Shown: positions 39,676 through 50,217, counted from the first letter of the stretch. The stretch is DNA of 64,000 nt from Acidobacteriota bacterium (GCA_028749115.1 JAQURD010000002.1:228129-292128); one strand, 5' to 3'. Program-made: numbers and translations. The notes: generated from the letters alone by a model not told the origin.

Positions 39676-40113
39676 ATGATCACTGTTAAGCAAATACTTG
39701 AGGAAAAAGGGCATGAGGTCTGGACAATTTCCCCGGAGGCCACAGTTTATGACGCACTCAAAGTCATGGCCGATAAAGATATCGGGGCACTGATTGTTGT
39801 TGAAAATGACCAGGTGGTAGGCATTATCTCTGAAAGAGATTATGCCCGTAAAGTCATGCTCAAAGGAAAATCTTCACTTGATACCCCGGTTAAAGGCATC
39901 ATGTCGACTGAGATTTATTATGTTGGGCCCGAGGTCACGGCCGAAGAATGCATGGCTCTGATGACAGAAAAAAGGATACGTCATTTACCGGTTATGGACA
40001 AAGGGAAGCTCACTGGAGTTATTTCAATTGGCGATGCGGTCAAATCCATCATTTCTACCCAGAAAGTGACCATTGAGCATCTTCAGAACTATATTATGGG
40101 CAAATACCAGTAA
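39676..40113 (+). CDS. CBS-domain pair protein
   Basis: MITVKQILEEKGHEVWTISPEATVYDALKVMADKDIGALIVVE, GGAGGGAG SD before 39676. Confidence 0.93.
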   Translation: MITVKQILEEKGHEVWTISPEATVYDALKVMADKDIGALIVVENDQVVGIISERDYARKVMLKGKSSLDTPVKGIMSTEIYYVGPEVTAEECMALMTEKRIRHLPVMDKGKLTGVISIGDAVKSIISTQKVTIEHLQNYIMGKYQ

Positions 40114-40140
40114 CTTTTAAATTAAATAAGGCTCTCCAGA

Positions 40141-40563
40141 CTAAAAGAGGCCGGTGGAGCCGAAGCCTGCTTCTCCGCGTCTTGTCTCATCAAGAGTCTC
40201 TACTTCCACTGGCTCAGGCATTTCAACTGGCTGGATGAGCATCTGGGCAATTTTCATTCCGCTCGTTATAACAAAAGGCATCTGACTAAGATTAGTTAAA
40301 ACGATCTTGACTTCCCCCCGGTAACCAGCATCAACCACACCGGCTAAACGATGAATCCCCTGAAGAGCCAGACCGCTCTTATCCCAGATAAGGCCAGCAT
40401 AGCCAAACGGAATAGCCATCTGCAGGCCAGTCGGAACAGCCATTGTTTCCCCCGGGCCTATGGTCATCGTTTGACAGGAAAAAAGATCCAGGCCAGCGTC
40501 ACCCGGATGATTGAAAACCGGCATCCTGGCTGCCTGATTTATTCTTTTGACTAAAATTTTCAT
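40141..40563 (-). CDS. dut: dUTP diphosphatase
   Basis: NHPGDAGLDLFSCQ, WDKSGLALQGIHRLAGVVDAGYRGEVKIVLTNLS, C-terminal RRGEAGFGSTG. Confidence 0.95.
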   Translation of the reverse strand: MKILVKRINQAARMPVFNHPGDAGLDLFSCQTMTIGPGETMAVPTGLQMAIPFGYAGLIWDKSGLALQGIHRLAGVVDAGYRGEVKIVLTNLSQMPFVITSGMKIAQMLIQPVEMPEPVEVETLDETRRGEAGFGSTGLF

Positions 40564-40574
40564 TTTTTCTCCTT

Positions 40575-41273
40575 TTAAATCCCTTCTACCCTGACCTCGT
40601 CAAAGTAGGGCTGAAGAAGCTCAGCCCAGGCTGAGAGCTGTTCGGGCGGGTAGGGCTTGATTTTTGAATAGTCAGGATCAATTGTCCTTTGCGGGAAAAA
40701 TTGCTGAAGCTGGAAGGCTCTGGCCCCTTTTAACCAGCCACCTATAGTCAGTAAATCTTCTTCCTGGTGGAGGCCAGGCACAACTGTTGTTCTAAAAACA
40801 TAGTCGAGCCGGGAATTTTCTATAATCCTGACGCTTTCCTCGATTTTTCCGACATCAACGGCCGCTTTAACCACTTCCGGATAGCGGTTCAGAGGTGCCT
40901 TTATATCCATAGCCACAGCATCTACCAGACCTTCTTTAATAAGCTGGTCGAGCTTGTCCGGAAAGCTGCCATTGGTATCAATTTTTAATTTATAACCGCG
41001 ATCTTTAATTATTCTGGCCAGAACTTCCAGGTCATCATGAAGAAGCGGCTCGCCTCCACTCAGGCATAACCCATCGAGCCAGCCCTGCCTTGAATCAAGG
41101 TAGCTCAGAAAAAAGTTCAGGTCAAAGTCTGGCAGGCTCTCAGGATGCAGAACCAGGTCGGCATTATGACAGAAAGGGCAGCGGAAATTACAGCCGGGTA
41201 AAAAGACAGTTGAAGAGATATGCCCCGGAAAATCCTTCGAGGCAAACTTTTCTAAGCCCTTGATTTCAACCAC
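40575..41273 (-). CDS. nrdG: Anaerobic ribonucleoside-triphosphate reductase activating protein (radical SAM)
   Basis: STVFLPGCNFRCPFCHNADLV (CxxxCxxC), LCLSGGEPLLHDDLE. Confidence 0.92.
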   Translation of the reverse strand: MVEIKGLEKFASKDFPGHISSTVFLPGCNFRCPFCHNADLVLHPESLPDFDLNFFLSYLDSRQGWLDGLCLSGGEPLLHDDLEVLARIIKDRGYKLKIDTNGSFPDKLDQLIKEGLVDAVAMDIKAPLNRYPEVVKAAVDVGKIEESVRIIENSRLDYVFRTTVVPGLHQEEDLLTIGGWLKGARAFQLQQFFPQRTIDPDYSKIKPYPPEQLSAWAELLQPYFDEVRVEGI

Positions 41274-41518
41274 TCCTCGAGCTCCTCAGGCAAATTCAAA
41301 GCCCTGGCCGGCACACCATTTTCTTCAATAATCAAGGTAGGAATAATGACCGCGCCTGATTTATCCCGGTGCAGAATCTTAATATAATCTCTGATCTTAG
41401 ACCGGCCCTCTTTGGTGCTGACATCATATTCTACAGCCTCAAGCTGGCTGGCCCGAATAAATCCCTTTAACCTGTCACATTTAGAACAACCAGGAAGTGT
41501 GAACATTAGAAAATCCAT
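41252..41518 (-). CDS. Glutaredoxin/thioredoxin-like protein
   Basis: MDFLMFTLPGCSKCDRLKGFI (CxxC), overlaps nrdG. Confidence 0.8.
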   Translation of the reverse strand: MDFLMFTLPGCSKCDRLKGFIRASQLEAVEYDVSTKEGRSKIRDYIKILHRDKSGAVIIPTLIIEENGVPARALNLPEELEEWLKSRA

Positions 41519-41581
41519 CTTTTGCTCCTCTTTTATCTTTAAAATTTATCACGTATCTAAAAATTGCTTTTTGATTCTTAA

Positions 41582-43660
41582 TTATCCTATCTTGGTAAAA
41601 GTTGCCCGTTCTTCAAATTCCTGCTTTTTGCCGTCATTCCAGGTGCCTATTGGCCGCAAATAGCCAACAATTCTTGAATAGACTTCTGTTGCGCTGCCGC
41701 AATCCGGGCAGGTGCGGTGTTCACCCCGGATATAGCCATGACGTTCACAGACGCTAAAGGTCGGAGTAATGCTGAAATAAGGCAACCTGGTCTCAGCTAT
41801 TTTTTGCACCAGCTGCCGGCAGGTCTGCCAGTCTATAGCTTCTGGCAGAAAAGCATGGAAAATTGTTCCGCCAGTATAAAGGGGCTGGATGTCTGCCTGG
41901 TGCTTTAAGGCATCAAAAATATCCCTGGTGGCATCAACATTGAGCTGGGTAGAGTTAGTCAAATAAGGGTGCTTATCAGTCCCAGAAGTATGAATATTCT
42001 TATATTTTTCACGGTCCAGCCTGGCCAGGCGGTAAGAAGTTGACTCAGCCGGAGAAGCCTCGAGGTTAAAAAGATGCACGGTCTCTTCCTGAAAATCTTT
42101 CAGGACATCCCTCATGAAGTTCATCGTCTCTATGGTAAATTCCTTGCCTTCGGGTGTGCCTATTCCCTGACCTAAGAAATTCATACAGGCTTCATGCATT
42201 CCGCAAATGCCAATAGTTGAGAAATGATTTTCAAAATGTCCAAGATAGACTTTAGTATAAGGCATTAAACCGCGTTCGAGCATATTGTTGACCACTTCTC
42301 TTTTGGTTTCGAGGGCCTCTTTTGCCAGAGTCATCATTTCTCTGAGCTTGCCGAAAAATTCTTCTTTTGATTTAGCTTCATAACCGATGCGGTTCAAGTT
42401 GATGGTGACGACACCGATTGAGCCGGTCTGGTCGCCAGCTCCCCACATGTTCCCGGGGCGCCTTTTTAGTTCCCTCATATCAAGGTTCAGCCGGCAGCAC
42501 ATGGCTCTGATATCACCTGGATTGAGGTTGGTCCCAATATAATTCTGAAAATAAGGGATGCCATACTTAGCCGTAGCCTCAAACAATAATCTGGCGTTAG
42601 GGCTGTTCCAGTCAAAATCCTTGGTGAGGTTATAAGTGGGTATGGGAAAAGTAAAGACCCGACCTTTCTGGTCACCCTCTATCATCAATTCGAGAAAAGC
42701 CCGGTTAATCAGATCCATTTCAGCCTGATAATCGCCATAGCAGGAGTCAAGCTCTTTTCCTCCCACAATTGCTTTTTTGTTTTTGAGGTCTTCGGGCACT
42801 GTCCAGTCAAAAGTTAAATTGGAAAAGGGAGTTTGCCAGCCCCAGCGGGAGGGAACATTCAAGCCAAAAACGAGCTTTTGAACGTCCTGTTTTACCTGTT
42901 CATAGGTGAGATGGTCAGCCCTGATGAAAGGAGCCAGAAAAGTATCAACGCTCGAAAAAGCCTGGGCTCCTGCAAACTCGGCCTGCATCGTGCCGATAAA
43001 ATTGACCATGTGCAGGGTAGCCGTCTCCAGGTGCCTGGCCGGGTGGGAGTGAACCTGATTGGGCACATGGCCAAACCCCCGGCGGAGCAAATTTTCCAGC
43101 GACCAGCCGGCACAGTAGCCGACAATCGGGTAAGAGAGATCATGAATATGAAATTGCCCGGTCTGATGAGCTTTTTTTATCCGTTCTGAATATAAATTAT
43201 TAAGAGCAAAATTGGCCAGCACTTCACCCGAAATTCTGGCATTAAGCCCGGAGAAGCTGACCTGGCCCTCATTACTGTTTTCACGGACTTTCCAGTCCTG
43301 GTCATTAATATAATCTTTAATTAATCGCTCCAGATTAAGGCCAGTTTCCCTGGCTTCTCGGATAGTTTTATGTTTTTCCCGGTAAAGAATATATGATTTG
43401 GCAACCTCATGATAGCCCTGTTTCATCAGGACCATCTCGACTATATCCTGAATCTGTTCAACCGAGGGGCTGGTGTAATCACCAAATTTTTCCTCCAGCA
43501 TGAAGACGACAATATCAGAAATATGCTGAGCTTCCATCAAATCATCAATTTCCTGAGAACACATGGCTTTATAAATCGCCCTGGTAATTTTTTCCTGGGT
43601 AAAATCAACAATTGAGCCATCACGTTTTTTAATCCTGGCAATTTTGTTATTTTTGACCAT
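41582..43660 (-). CDS. nrdD: Anaerobic ribonucleoside triphosphate reductase
   Basis: N-terminal ATP-cone RIKKRDGSIVDFTQEKI; C-terminal zinc site CERHGYIRGEHRTCPDCG and glycyl-radical-like VGYLRPIGTWNDGKKQEF. Confidence 0.97.
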   Translation of the reverse strand: MVKNNKIARIKKRDGSIVDFTQEKITRAIYKAMCSQEIDDLMEAQHISDIVVFMLEEKFGDYTSPSVEQIQDIVEMVLMKQGYHEVAKSYILYREKHKTIREARETGLNLERLIKDYINDQDWKVRENSNEGQVSFSGLNARISGEVLANFALNNLYSERIKKAHQTGQFHIHDLSYPIVGYCAGWSLENLLRRGFGHVPNQVHSHPARHLETATLHMVNFIGTMQAEFAGAQAFSSVDTFLAPFIRADHLTYEQVKQDVQKLVFGLNVPSRWGWQTPFSNLTFDWTVPEDLKNKKAIVGGKELDSCYGDYQAEMDLINRAFLELMIEGDQKGRVFTFPIPTYNLTKDFDWNSPNARLLFEATAKYGIPYFQNYIGTNLNPGDIRAMCCRLNLDMRELKRRPGNMWGAGDQTGSIGVVTINLNRIGYEAKSKEEFFGKLREMMTLAKEALETKREVVNNMLERGLMPYTKVYLGHFENHFSTIGICGMHEACMNFLGQGIGTPEGKEFTIETMNFMRDVLKDFQEETVHLFNLEASPAESTSYRLARLDREKYKNIHTSGTDKHPYLTNSTQLNVDATRDIFDALKHQADIQPLYTGGTIFHAFLPEAIDWQTCRQLVQKIAETRLPYFSITPTFSVCERHGYIRGEHRTCPDCGSATEVYSRIVGYLRPIGTWNDGKKQEFEERATFTKIG

Positions 43661-43758
43661 TTGAGCCTCCTTCTATTTTTCTCGAATTTCATTCATAATG
43701 TTCTCCCGGAAAGCCCTTTTTATGTTATTATTAGAAGCAGAAGGTATAAAGTATTGAA

Positions 43759-43774
43759 AAACAATATCTTGAGT
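43759..43774. promoter_or_regulatory. Candidate NrdR box 1
   Basis: AAACAATATCTTGAGT, 13/16 to ACACWATATATWGTGT. Confidence 0.6.
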
Positions 43775-43790
43775 CATAATAAGGTCTTGG

Positions 43791-43806
43791 ATACTAAATA
43801 TTGTGC
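43791..43806. promoter_or_regulatory. Candidate NrdR box 2
   Basis: ATACTAAATATTGTGC, 13/16 to ACACWATATATWGTGT, 32 bp centre-to-centre from box 1. Confidence 0.6.
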
Positions 43807-43882
43807 CTTCGAGACTCAATATAATTCCAGTCAAAGCCAGATGTCAAGTCAATTCTAAGAAAAATTTTTATCAGGGGGAAAA

Positions 43883-44287
43883 ATGCTTAAGCTGGACATT
43901 ATGACCACTAAGAAAGAAGAATTAATTGATATAACTCAAAGAGTCACCGGCGCAATAAAAGCCACTCAAATCAAAAAAGGAACAGCCGTTATCTATGTTC
44001 CACACACTACCTGCGGGCTGACCATTAACGAAAAAGCCGACCCGGACGTCGCTGCCGACATCCTGCTGGCCTTAAAAAAAGCGGTGCCTGATAGTCTGCC
44101 CTATGCTCATCTGGAAGGAAACTCAACTGCTCATATCAAGGCTTCTGTTATGGGCAGTTCGCTCCAGATTATGGTTGAAGACGGAGAACTCCAGCTCGGC
44201 CGGTGGCAGGGAATCTTTCTGGCTGAATTTGATGGACCAAGAAAAAGGGAGATCTGGATCCAGGCTAATGAGGATAGCCTGTTCTAA
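43883..44287 (+). CDS. YjbQ/UPF0047 family (secondary thiamine-phosphate synthase)
   Basis: GTAVIYVPHTTCGLTINEKADPDV, HLEGNSTAHIKASVMGSSLQI, LGRWQGIFLAEFDGPRKREI. Confidence 0.93.
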   Translation: MLKLDIMTTKKEELIDITQRVTGAIKATQIKKGTAVIYVPHTTCGLTINEKADPDVAADILLALKKAVPDSLPYAHLEGNSTAHIKASVMGSSLQIMVEDGELQLGRWQGIFLAEFDGPRKREIWIQANEDSLF

Positions 44288-44316
44288 TTTACTTAAGTCG
44301 AGCTTGAGATGACCAG

Positions 44317-45681
44317 CTAATAAAGCACCGGGGGTGTTACTGTCTTCTGCCTCGCCGCTTCCAATCTTCCACCCTCACGGGAGTCAGCTTTCTTTAAAAG
44401 ATAGGAAAAGACAAGACCGACTAAACCCAGGCTGGCAAACATTAAAGAAGAAGCGGTATAAGAATGAGTTAAATCCCGGAGATAGCCATTTAACAGGGGG
44501 AAAAGTCCAAGGCCGATATTCTGAATAGCTGTCATTACACCGAAAGCCGTCCCTGTTCTCTCTTCCTTGACGACCAGCGGCACTGATGGCCAGAGAGCAG
44601 CTGGTACCAGGACGAAGGCCAGCCCCAGAAAAATCATAGGATAAGCCGGATAAATATTAGTTAAGCCCATTAAAAGATGGCAGGGGATAAGTATCAAAGA
44701 GCCAAGAATCATCAGGCTGGCTCGCCGGCCAAGGCGATCAATCAGCCGGCCAGCAAAAGGAGCAAAAATCATTGAAGCAAAAATGATAATTGAGCTGATT
44801 CCACCAGCAGTACTGAACATGTGCAGGAAATTATTAAAGACCTGAGCTAAAAATCCGTCGGAGGAAGAAGCTGCTCTGGCTATCCCCCATTTATCAACAA
44901 AGAAATCCGTGGACAGGGCAGTAAACGGGAAAATAGCTGAATAAAAAGTAAAGCAGAGGGCAGTAATATACCAGAAAGTTGGTTTATATTCTTTAATCTC
45001 TTTGATTTTGATTTTTTCGGTTACATTCTCTTTTTTAAGCTTTAAGACTTTTTCCCCTGGTTTATCCAGCACCACATAAAAAATATTCCCAAGGAGAGAC
45101 AGGCCGCAGGCTAGAACTGCCGCCAGCAGGGCATAGCGAAAGCCGCCAAAATAACTGGTGATAAGCTCACCGGTATTAAAGGCAAAAAGAGAGCCCAGGC
45201 GGCTGACAGTTAAAGTCACACCGAAAGAAAAAGCCAGTTCTTTATTCTTAAACCAGCGGGCCAGCATGGCACTCTGGGCTACGATTAATGGTTCTGAACC
45301 AGCACCAAAAATGAACCGGCCAAGGAAAAAGACAGGGATGCTTCTGGCCTTCCAGACAATGACTGCTCCAATAAAAATCAGGCAGGAGAAAAGTAAACTG
45401 GCTTTTCTTGTGCCAAGTTTATCAACCAGAACTCCACCAACCAGAACAGCCAGGACGGCGGCTAAGCTGTACATGGTAAAAAAGGTGCCAACCGTTTGAC
45501 GAGCCGCCTTTAATTCCTCAATCAGTGATGGAGCTATAGCCGCTACAATGTCATAAGCAAAATAGCAGCCAAAGGAAAGCGAAGCAATAAAAGCCAGCAT
45601 CAAATACCGGTAAAACTTGCTAGCCGGATTAAATAAACCTGTTTTTTTCACTTCAGCGCCAGCTACGGAAAAACTCTCCAT
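44317..45681 (-). CDS. MFS transporter
   Basis: 12-TM, GGVLVDKLGTRKASLL, GRLIDRLGRRASLMI. Confidence 0.93.
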   Translation of the reverse strand: MESFSVAGAEVKKTGLFNPASKFYRYLMLAFIASLSFGCYFAYDIVAAIAPSLIEELKAARQTVGTFFTMYSLAAVLAVLVGGVLVDKLGTRKASLLFSCLIFIGAVIVWKARSIPVFFLGRFIFGAGSEPLIVAQSAMLARWFKNKELAFSFGVTLTVSRLGSLFAFNTGELITSYFGGFRYALLAAVLACGLSLLGNIFYVVLDKPGEKVLKLKKENVTEKIKIKEIKEYKPTFWYITALCFTFYSAIFPFTALSTDFFVDKWGIARAASSSDGFLAQVFNNFLHMFSTAGGISSIIIFASMIFAPFAGRLIDRLGRRASLMILGSLILIPCHLLMGLTNIYPAYPMIFLGLAFVLVPAALWPSVPLVVKEERTGTAFGVMTAIQNIGLGLFPLLNGYLRDLTHSYTASSLMFASLGLVGLVFSYLLKKADSREGGRLEAARQKTVTPPVLY

Positions 45682-45837
45682 CCGAAGATATTAATGGGAA
45701 ACTATAGCACTAGTTGAAAATAAGTCAATATAATTTTCTGGTTTTCGGCCGTTGCCACTCACACTGATTGTCTTCTTGACCTGTCTGCTTATTTTGAAGT
45801 TAAATAGGATTAATAAAAAAGAAGGAAGGAGAAATCC

Positions 45838-47571
45838 ATGAAATATAGTTTTAAACCCGGTTCTGTTTCCTGGCCAGTGGTTGGTCTCATCTTAAGTTTG
45901 ATTCTAATTATCGGAGGAGCATTTTCTCTTTATTACATCAAAGGCAGGACAATTACCATTCAGGATATTTCTTCGGCCTCAAAAATTGCCGGCCTTAATT
46001 TTAGCTATCAGGAAAAAAAGATAATGCTGCCCGCCCTCAAGGATAATCTAGCCAGTTATAAAAAAATGCGCAACATTCATTTAGAAAATTCTGTGACCCC
46101 GGCTTTAATCTTTAATGCCCTGCCTGCCGGCTTCGATTTAAGAGCGGTAGAAACTGATGGCCAGTTTATCTACGATGACCCGGTCAGCCTGGAGGTGCCT
46201 GAGAGTGAAGAAGCCTTAGCTTTCTATCCGGTAACAGACCTGGCCTGGCTGATAAAAAACAGAAAAATCAGTTCAGAGTATCTCACCCGGATATATCTTG
46301 ATCGTCTGAAAAAATATGGACCCAAGCTTCACTGCCTGGTAACTTTGACCGAGGACTTAGCTTTAAAACAGGCGCGGCATGCTGATGAAGAATTGGCCAG
46401 AGGGATTTACCGGGGAGCTCTGCATGGCATTCCCTATGGCTTGAAAGATTTATTTGCGGTCAAAGGATATCCTACCACCTGGGGTTCGCCCATCTATAAA
46501 ACTCAGGTTTTGGAGCAGGAGGCTACCGTCTATAAAAAATTAACTGAGGCAGGAGCTGTGCTGGTCGCCAAGTTGAGTATGGGAGAGTTAGCTATGGATG
46601 ATGTCTGGTTTGGCGGGCAGACCCGCAATCCCTGGGACCCAAATCAGGGCTCAAGTGGCTCTTCTGCCGGTTCGGCTTCGGCCACAGCTGCCGGCCTTGT
46701 AGCTTTTGCCATTGGAACTGAGACCTGGGGATCGATCGTTTCTCCTTCGACTCGCTGCGGTGTTTCCGGACTCAGACCGACTTTTGGCCGGGTCAGCCGC
46801 TATGGAGCCATGGCCCTTAGCTGGAGCATGGATAAGATTGGACCCCTGGCCCGCTCGGTTGAAGATCTGGCCCTTATTTTCCGGGCCATGATTGGCCCCG
46901 ATGGTCAGGATAGAACAGTTTTCGATCTGCCTTTTTCTTATAACGGGCGGTCAGATTTAAAGAAAATCAAGATTGGCTATCATAAAAAGAGTTTTGATGA
47001 AGCCCGCCATCATCAGGATAAATACCTGGCTGTGCTCGATGTCTTAAGATCCCTGGGACTTGAGCTTCAAGAAATAGAACTGCCAGAAATTGATCCGGAG
47101 ATAATCAGCTTCATTTTAAATGTGGAAGCAGCCGCTGCCTTTGACGAGTTGACAAGAACCGGCCAGGATGACTTGATGGTCAGGCAGGGACCGGAAGACT
47201 GGCCAAATATCTTCAGACAGGCCAGATTTGTGCCAGCGGTTGAATATATTCAAGCCAACCGGCTTAGGAGCTTGCTCATTGAGCAGTTTGCCGCCAGGCT
47301 CAAAGGAATTGATGTTTATCTAACCACTTCTGGCGGCTCCAGCCTTCTCCTGACCAATTTGACCGGGCAGCCAACTGTGGTCGTCCCCTGCGGCTTTGAT
47401 GATAAAGGACATCCTTTAAGTATTTCTTTTATTGGGAATCTTTTTAAAGAGGGTCTGGCACTCCGGCTGGCTAAGGCTTATCAGCAGGCTACAGGTTTTC
47501 ACCTGAAACATCCTGATCTTAGCCTTCTCGATCAGCTCAAGGATGCTCACCGGCCAGAAGAAGAAGACTGA
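45838..47571 (+). CDS. Amidase-signature family protein, membrane-anchored
   Basis: GIPYGLKDLFAVKGYPTTWGSP, NPNQGSSGSSAGSASATAAGLVAFAIGTETWGSIVSPS (Lys, Ser-Ser catalytic). Confidence 0.93.
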   Translation: MKYSFKPGSVSWPVVGLILSLILIIGGAFSLYYIKGRTITIQDISSASKIAGLNFSYQEKKIMLPALKDNLASYKKMRNIHLENSVTPALIFNALPAGFDLRAVETDGQFIYDDPVSLEVPESEEALAFYPVTDLAWLIKNRKISSEYLTRIYLDRLKKYGPKLHCLVTLTEDLALKQARHADEELARGIYRGALHGIPYGLKDLFAVKGYPTTWGSPIYKTQVLEQEATVYKKLTEAGAVLVAKLSMGELAMDDVWFGGQTRNPWDPNQGSSGSSAGSASATAAGLVAFAIGTETWGSIVSPSTRCGVSGLRPTFGRVSRYGAMALSWSMDKIGPLARSVEDLALIFRAMIGPDGQDRTVFDLPFSYNGRSDLKKIKIGYHKKSFDEARHHQDKYLAVLDVLRSLGLELQEIELPEIDPEIISFILNVEAAAAFDELTRTGQDDLMVRQGPEDWPNIFRQARFVPAVEYIQANRLRSLLIEQFAARLKGIDVYLTTSGGSSLLLTNLTGQPTVVVPCGFDDKGHPLSISFIGNLFKEGLALRLAKAYQQATGFHLKHPDLSLLDQLKDAHRPEEED

Positions 47572-47620
47572 ATGGCTCATGAAGATCAAATTTGGGATTT
47601 ATAATTTATAGTTAAAAACC

Positions 47621-49282
47621 ATGAAAATAACTGAAGTCAAAAATATTGACAGGTTTAAAAAAGCCTTACAACTGTCTTTTGAGAATTTAAAGGAAAATCA
47701 AATTGTCGAAAGAATCCTCAAAAGAGACTTTACCATCTGGAAAGACAGGGATGAAGAAATATCCAATCGTTTAGGCTGGCTGGACAGTCTTCAGAGAACC
47801 GGGCCTTTCTTTGCTGATTATGAGCAACTGGCCAGAGAAATAAGGGACGCCGGCTATAGCCGGATTTTGCTTCTCGGGATGGGCGGTTCAAGCCTGGCCC
47901 CCGGTGTCATCAGCCAGGTTTACCCACTGAAACCAGGCTTTCCTGTTCTTTCCATACTAGATTCTACTTGCCCTCTGACTGTCAGCCGGGCCAGAGCCTC
48001 CTTCGAAAAGGAGAAGACTTTTTCCCTCGTTTCATCGAAGAGCGGTACCACGGCTGAAACCATGAATCTTTTCAAATTCTTTTACCATCAAGCAGAACAA
48101 AAATCTGGAGCTGGGGCTTCCAATGAATTTATAGCAATTACTGACCCACAAACACCGCTCGAAGCTCTCGGGAAAAAGCTCAAGCTGAAACAGATAATTG
48201 CCGGCTTACCTGATGTCGGTGGCCGTTTTTCTGCCCTATCGCCCTTTGGCCTGTTACCGGCTGCTCTGACAGGAGTAGATCTCGAAGTATTCTCTGCCCC
48301 AGCTGAACAAAGCCTGTCTGATCTTCAGACCTGCAAGGATCAGCACCCCGGAGTTATCCTCGGGACAATTTTCGGTACCCTTTATTCATCTGGCTTTAAT
48401 AAACTGACTCTGATCATGCCAGCCGGGCTAATAGCTTTTGGCCGCTGGCTGGAGCAGTTGATAGCCGAAAGTACAGGGAAAGAAGGCCAGGGAATTGTAC
48501 CTGTCCTCGAACCACTGCCCGTATCCACTGAAGCTTATTCCAGCGACAGGATATTTGTTACCTTCAGCCTGAAAGGCCAGAATGAACCCTTCTGGCTTCA
48601 GCGACTTGAAAATGTTTCAAAATCCGGGTTGCCTTGCCTTCATCTAAGGTTCTCACCATCTGAATTAGCGGCGGAATTTTTCAACTGGGAAATAGCCACT
48701 GCCCTGGCTGGATATTTTTTAAAGATCAATCCTTTCAATCAGCCTGACGTTGAACTGACTAAAAAGAAAACCTGGGAAATTCTTAATCAGCCAGAAAGTG
48801 TCAGCCTTGAAGGCTATCTACCTGCTGACAGCGAAAAAGACATTAGTCTGATTATTAAATCCCTGATTTCAGGCCAGGATAAGCTTAAGCCTTACATCAG
48901 CCTGCTCGTCTATTTGCCATCAGATGATAATCTGAACACTGCTCTGGATAACTTAGCCAGGCAAATTACAGAAAAAACTCATTGGCCCTGTACCTGGAAT
49001 TATGGTCCGGCTTATCTCCACTCTACGGGTCAGCTTTACAAGGGAGATTCTGGCCAGGGACGTTTTCTTGGGCTGGTCTACGAGGAGAGCCAGGAATTAG
49101 CTATTCCTGCGCTTCCAGATTGGCCGCCCAGCCCACTATCTCTTAACCAACTGTTCAGAGCCCAGGCTCTGGCTGATCTGGCTGCCCTTCAGGCCAAAAA
49201 CAGAAAAGCCTTGTTTTTAAATCTGAAAGGAAATCTGGTTAAAAATATCTTTACCTTAAACGAAGTGGTTAGAAACCTTTAG
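47621..49282 (+). CDS. pgi: Glucose-6-phosphate isomerase (TAL-PGI-type PGI domain)
   Basis: ISNRLGWLDS, ILLLGMGGSSLAPGV, SLVSSKSGTTAETMNLFKFF, GGRFSALSPFGLLPAALTGVD. Confidence 0.85.
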   Translation: MKITEVKNIDRFKKALQLSFENLKENQIVERILKRDFTIWKDRDEEISNRLGWLDSLQRTGPFFADYEQLAREIRDAGYSRILLLGMGGSSLAPGVISQVYPLKPGFPVLSILDSTCPLTVSRARASFEKEKTFSLVSSKSGTTAETMNLFKFFYHQAEQKSGAGASNEFIAITDPQTPLEALGKKLKLKQIIAGLPDVGGRFSALSPFGLLPAALTGVDLEVFSAPAEQSLSDLQTCKDQHPGVILGTIFGTLYSSGFNKLTLIMPAGLIAFGRWLEQLIAESTGKEGQGIVPVLEPLPVSTEAYSSDRIFVTFSLKGQNEPFWLQRLENVSKSGLPCLHLRFSPSELAAEFFNWEIATALAGYFLKINPFNQPDVELTKKKTWEILNQPESVSLEGYLPADSEKDISLIIKSLISGQDKLKPYISLLVYLPSDDNLNTALDNLARQITEKTHWPCTWNYGPAYLHSTGQLYKGDSGQGRFLGLVYEESQELAIPALPDWPPSPLSLNQLFRAQALADLAALQAKNRKALFLNLKGNLVKNIFTLNEVVRNL

Positions 49283-49349
49283 ATTCTAACTGTGATAGAA
49301 GAAAAGGAAAGAATAAATCTCCCCTTTTTAAGCTGTCGAAAAGATGAAT

Positions 49350-50048
49350 TTAGTATAGCCCGCAAAAAACGATGTCAGCAGAAAAAATTTCTTTCGTTTT
49401 AGCTGTAACTTTTCTGTCAACCTGATCTTTGACATTTAGATAAAACCAGAAGCGGTCAAAGAGTCTCAATTTAGAAAGGTAAAACTTAGCATAATCAGTC
49501 ATATTGTTAACAATAATCCGGGCAATTTCTTTATCTTTTTTATCCTGCAAAACAACGTGAGTAACTGTCTCTGACTTTTCCAGCCGGCCATAGACTTTAA
49601 CCCTGGTTTTTCCCTGCCATTCTTCTGACTTGTTAATACCAGTGATATTTAAAACCACATAACTATCCCTCAAGCTAGGCGGGAAATAGTCACGATAGTT
49701 AGGTTCGGCAGAACGAGTATAGATGTTGCGATAACCTGTATTTTCTTTCAGGTCAATTGAATTGGCTACCGCCAGATTAGCCTTTTCAGGGAGAATGGTC
49801 ACTGCTACTCTGACCTGTTTACCTATCAAATTTTCTACTCTACCCTCAATCTGACCAGCAATGATAATATCCAGGCCCTGAGCTTCTGGCAAATAGATAT
49901 ATTTGCCTACAGCTGTTTTGACCAGGCCTTCAAATATTTTTTCCTGGGCTGGAGAACTTGCCTGCTGACTGAAGGCAGCTATCGAGCAGAGGGTGATAAG
50001 CCCAATATTCAGAACAAAACTTAGTGCAACTTTTTTCCAGGAAGCCAT
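49350..50048 (-). CDS. Hypothetical secreted protein
   Basis: 232 aa, signal peptide, no recognised family. Confidence 0.7.
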   Translation of the reverse strand: MASWKKVALSFVLNIGLITLCSIAAFSQQASSPAQEKIFEGLVKTAVGKYIYLPEAQGLDIIIAGQIEGRVENLIGKQVRVAVTILPEKANLAVANSIDLKENTGYRNIYTRSAEPNYRDYFPPSLRDSYVVLNITGINKSEEWQGKTRVKVYGRLEKSETVTHVVLQDKKDKEIARIIVNNMTDYAKFYLSKLRLFDRFWFYLNVKDQVDRKVTAKTKEIFSADIVFCGLY

Positions 50049-50217
50049 TTCCTATACCTCCATTTCACGTTTATGAAATTAAAAATTTTTTAGGGTTCTT
50101 TCTTCTGTCCTTTCCTTTAGATCGAACTGGAAAGAATCTTTATATCACTGATTCTATTAAATGTAAAGAAAAATGTAAGGTAGCTTCCGTTTTTAATATT
50201 TTTCAGTTATTTGATGA

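Noticed and set aside
42833-43189. 118-aa + ORF antisense to nrdD
   Set aside because: Shadow ORF over a strongly supported gene
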